NCBI GenBank assembly: GCA_020650975.1
Contig: JAIPMN010009500.1
Span: 1-42,443 of the forward strand
DNA: 42,443 nt
Direction: 5' to 3'
DNA from: Apostichopus californicus
Taxonomy: Eukaryota; Echinodermata; Holothuroidea; Aspidochirotida; Stichopodidae
Shown: positions 42,381 to 42,443 of the stretch, one piece after another
Numbering within the stretch: the stretch's first letter is position 1
Layout: every line of letters begins with the position of its first letter
Notes under the pieces: generated by a model
The model's input: only the letters and a program-made list of their open reading frames with translations
Databases searched by the model: none
What the model was told of the DNA's origin: nothing
Position numbers and translations under genes: made by a program

Positions 42381-42443
42381 AAATGTTAAAAAAGTTTAGC
42401 CATGGTCAGAGACCGCCCAGCCGTGCTATGAAGAAATAAGGTT

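Overview
This is eukaryotic (animal) genomic DNA: AT-rich, with short coding exons bounded by GT-AG introns, tRNA-derived SINEs, DNA-transposon remnants, microsatellites and two 10-N assembly gaps. The repeat style suggests a marine invertebrate deuterostome, possibly an echinoderm such as a sea cucumber. That is an impression, because nothing in the window fixes the species.

I can assemble two protein-coding genes. They are paralogues lying head to head at opposite ends of the window. Gene A is on the minus strand, with coding exons running from 11877 down to 1624. It has 11 coding exons and a predicted protein of about 416 aa: an N-terminal Cys4 zinc ribbon, a degenerate PH-like domain, a linker with a DYEI tyrosine motif, and two PDZ-like domains at the C terminus. 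Gene B is on the plus strand, 34624 to 42223. It has 10 coding exons and a predicted protein of 567 aa: an N-terminal PH domain, a long linker with several phosphotyrosine-type motifs and a proline-rich SH3-ligand-like stretch, then two C-terminal PDZ-like domains. In both models every intron phase closes and the total is a whole number of codons. The last ten exons of A match the ten exons of B in order, mostly with the same phases, and the second PDZ domains are clearly similar. Both look like signalling adaptors or scaffolds. I do not recognise either as a named gene.

Layout: 0.3-0.75 kb is a dispersed repeat, with an inverted copy at 25.8-26.3 kb. 1.2-11.9 kb is gene A, with G-rich and CTTCAA-type repeats in its introns and a SINE at 11.3-11.6 kb in its first coding intron. 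12.7-12.85 kb is a TA-rich satellite. 13.69-16.59 kb is a minisatellite of about 38 units of roughly 76 bp with higher-order structure. 16.6-30.4 kb is gene-poor and holds a second SINE, a three-copy tandem repeat with nuclear-receptor-like DR1 sites, a hAT-type MITE with perfect target duplications, a long 7-mer palindrome, a second TIR element and a foldback element. 30.5-42.4 kb is gene B with a possible 5' UTR exon near 30.6 kb, repeat-bearing introns and a poly(A) signal at 42375.

The likely undescribed content is the PH/tandem-PDZ adaptor pair: one member has gained or kept a zinc ribbon, the other a Gab-like tyrosine/proline linker.
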